Below are positions 63,474-64,000 of a stretch of DNA of 64,000 bases, one piece after another (position 1 is the first letter of the stretch; each line of letters begins with the position of its first letter). The notes under the pieces were generated by a model that had not been told where the DNA came from, did no database searches, and was given only the letters and a program-made list of their open reading frames with translations. A program made the translations under genes and the position numbers. The stretch is taken from the NCBI GenBank assembly GCA_002706765.1, contig PAJV01000022.1:50711-114710 (forward strand), given 5' to 3'. This stretch comes from Gimesia sp. (lineage in GTDB: Bacteria > Planctomycetota > Planctomycetia > Planctomycetales > Planctomycetaceae).

Positions 63474-64000
63474 ATGAATAAGCTAGATGTTCAGATTAGT
63501 CGTCTTGGTGCTGAGATGGCTATATGGGTTAAGAAAGAACGCTATTGGTTAAGCTATCTTTTTGTGTTGTGCTTTATCTCTTTTGCTTATGAGCTGTTCA
63601 ATTTTACGTTAACAATCGATGAAGAATTTTATGCAGAGCGGTCCGGATCTTCTGCTCATCACTGGTGGGCTAAACAGGGACGCTGGTCGATGTATCTTCT
63701 GAGTTTCTTGTATCCCGTAAATCCCATTATTCCATTCGCCCCTTTGTGTTTGACTCTTTTGTGTGCAGCATTGTCTTTCACGTTGATTGTCCGGGTTTGG
63801 TCAACAGAGCGGACAGTTAAAGATTATATCGCCGCGCCTCTATTTATGGCATGTCCGACTCTGTACTATGTCTATAGTTTCAATTCTTTGAACTTTGGGA
63901 TTGGTATTGGTTTTTTAGCTGGTGCTTTAGCTGTTTATATTTTTTCTTACGGGCAGGGAATAATCAGGTGGATTATTCCTGTATTATTAATCGCCTTCTC
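63474..64000 (+). CDS. GtrII-like glucosyltransferase-domain membrane protein (3' partial)
   Basis: Runs off the right edge after about 175 residues. The start MNKLDVQISRLGAEMAIWVK is soluble; membrane segments follow (YLFVLCFISFAYELFNFTL; PLCLTLLCAALSFTLIVRVW; further on IGIGFLAGALAVYIF). Between the first two, TIDEEFYAERSG and HHWWAKQGRWSMYLLSFLYP fit the Glucos_trans_II (GtrII) family, which adds glucose from lipid carriers to O-antigen outside the membrane. It lies 194 bases after wzt on the same strand. The sequence is distinctly AT-rich. The end is missing, so the call is provisional. Confidence 0.7.
   Translation, partial: MNKLDVQISRLGAEMAIWVKKERYWLSYLFVLCFISFAYELFNFTLTIDEEFYAERSGSSAHHWWAKQGRWSMYLLSFLYPVNPIIPFAPLCLTLLCAALSFTLIVRVWSTERTVKDYIAAPLFMACPTLYYVYSFNSLNFGIGIGFLAGALAVYIFSYGQGIIRWIIPVLLIAF

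Overview
The window looks like a Planctomycetota chromosome segment, most like the Gimesia/Planctomyces-type Planctomycetaceae. The evidence is the gene mix: a double-length UvrA, a Tat-exported Gfo/Idh/MocA oxidoreductase, a sulfatase, DUF1080 and ThuA proteins, a ceramidase-like protein, a DUF6268 barrel protein, VCBS repeats and an MfnE-like kinase. It also has moderate GC and long gene-poor gaps filled with palindromic repeats. No rRNA, CRISPR array, prophage or transposase gene is visible. The species assignment is inference.

Layout. 1-4.5 kb: a 5'-truncated polyprenyl synthetase, a methyltransferase overlapping a golvesin-type secreted protein, then a DUF6268 outer-membrane protein gene bracketed by 70-bp inverted repeats. 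4.6-9.6 kb (minus strand): three exported proteins (ceramidase-like, Gfo/Idh/MocA, beta-helix). 9.8-16.1 kb: tadA, a divergent csrA, uppS-cdsA, an MfnE-like kinase, hisG, cysC and a toxin-antitoxin pair. 16.2-19.9 kb: a sulfatase, then about 2 kb of REP-like palindromes, including a duplicated 335-bp block, ending at tRNA-Gln. 20-30 kb: two TPR proteins, a 1609-residue barrel plus beta-helix surface protein, an aminotransferase and an exported protein. 30-36 kb: sppA, a VCBS protein and a DUF368 carrier.

36.5-43.5 kb holds a 2323-residue tandem UvrA with four ABC modules and a C-terminal region made of two copies of an unrecognised domain. Then follow ispE and a SpoVG protein carrying an inserted zinc ribbon. 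46-50 kb: DUF1080, ThuA, SDR and OYE-type genes on one strand. 50-55 kb (minus): ParA, metX-metW and pepF. 55-60 kb: a DDAH-like hydrolase, an unknown exported protein, a STAS/HATPase regulatory pair and tRNA-Asn. 60-64 kb: the start of a surface polysaccharide locus (rfbA, wzm, wzt and a truncated GtrII-like gene) with lower GC.

Shared themes are polyprenyl lipid carriers (polyprenyl synthetase, uppS, ispE, DUF368), envelope and surface proteins, and sulfur/methionine assimilation (cysC, metX, metW). The most unusual features are the UvrA C-terminal repeat domain, the SpoVG zinc-ribbon chimera, the inverted-repeat cassette around the DUF6268 gene (with two more element copies elsewhere), and two REP-like palindrome families whose stems vary in a compensated way.
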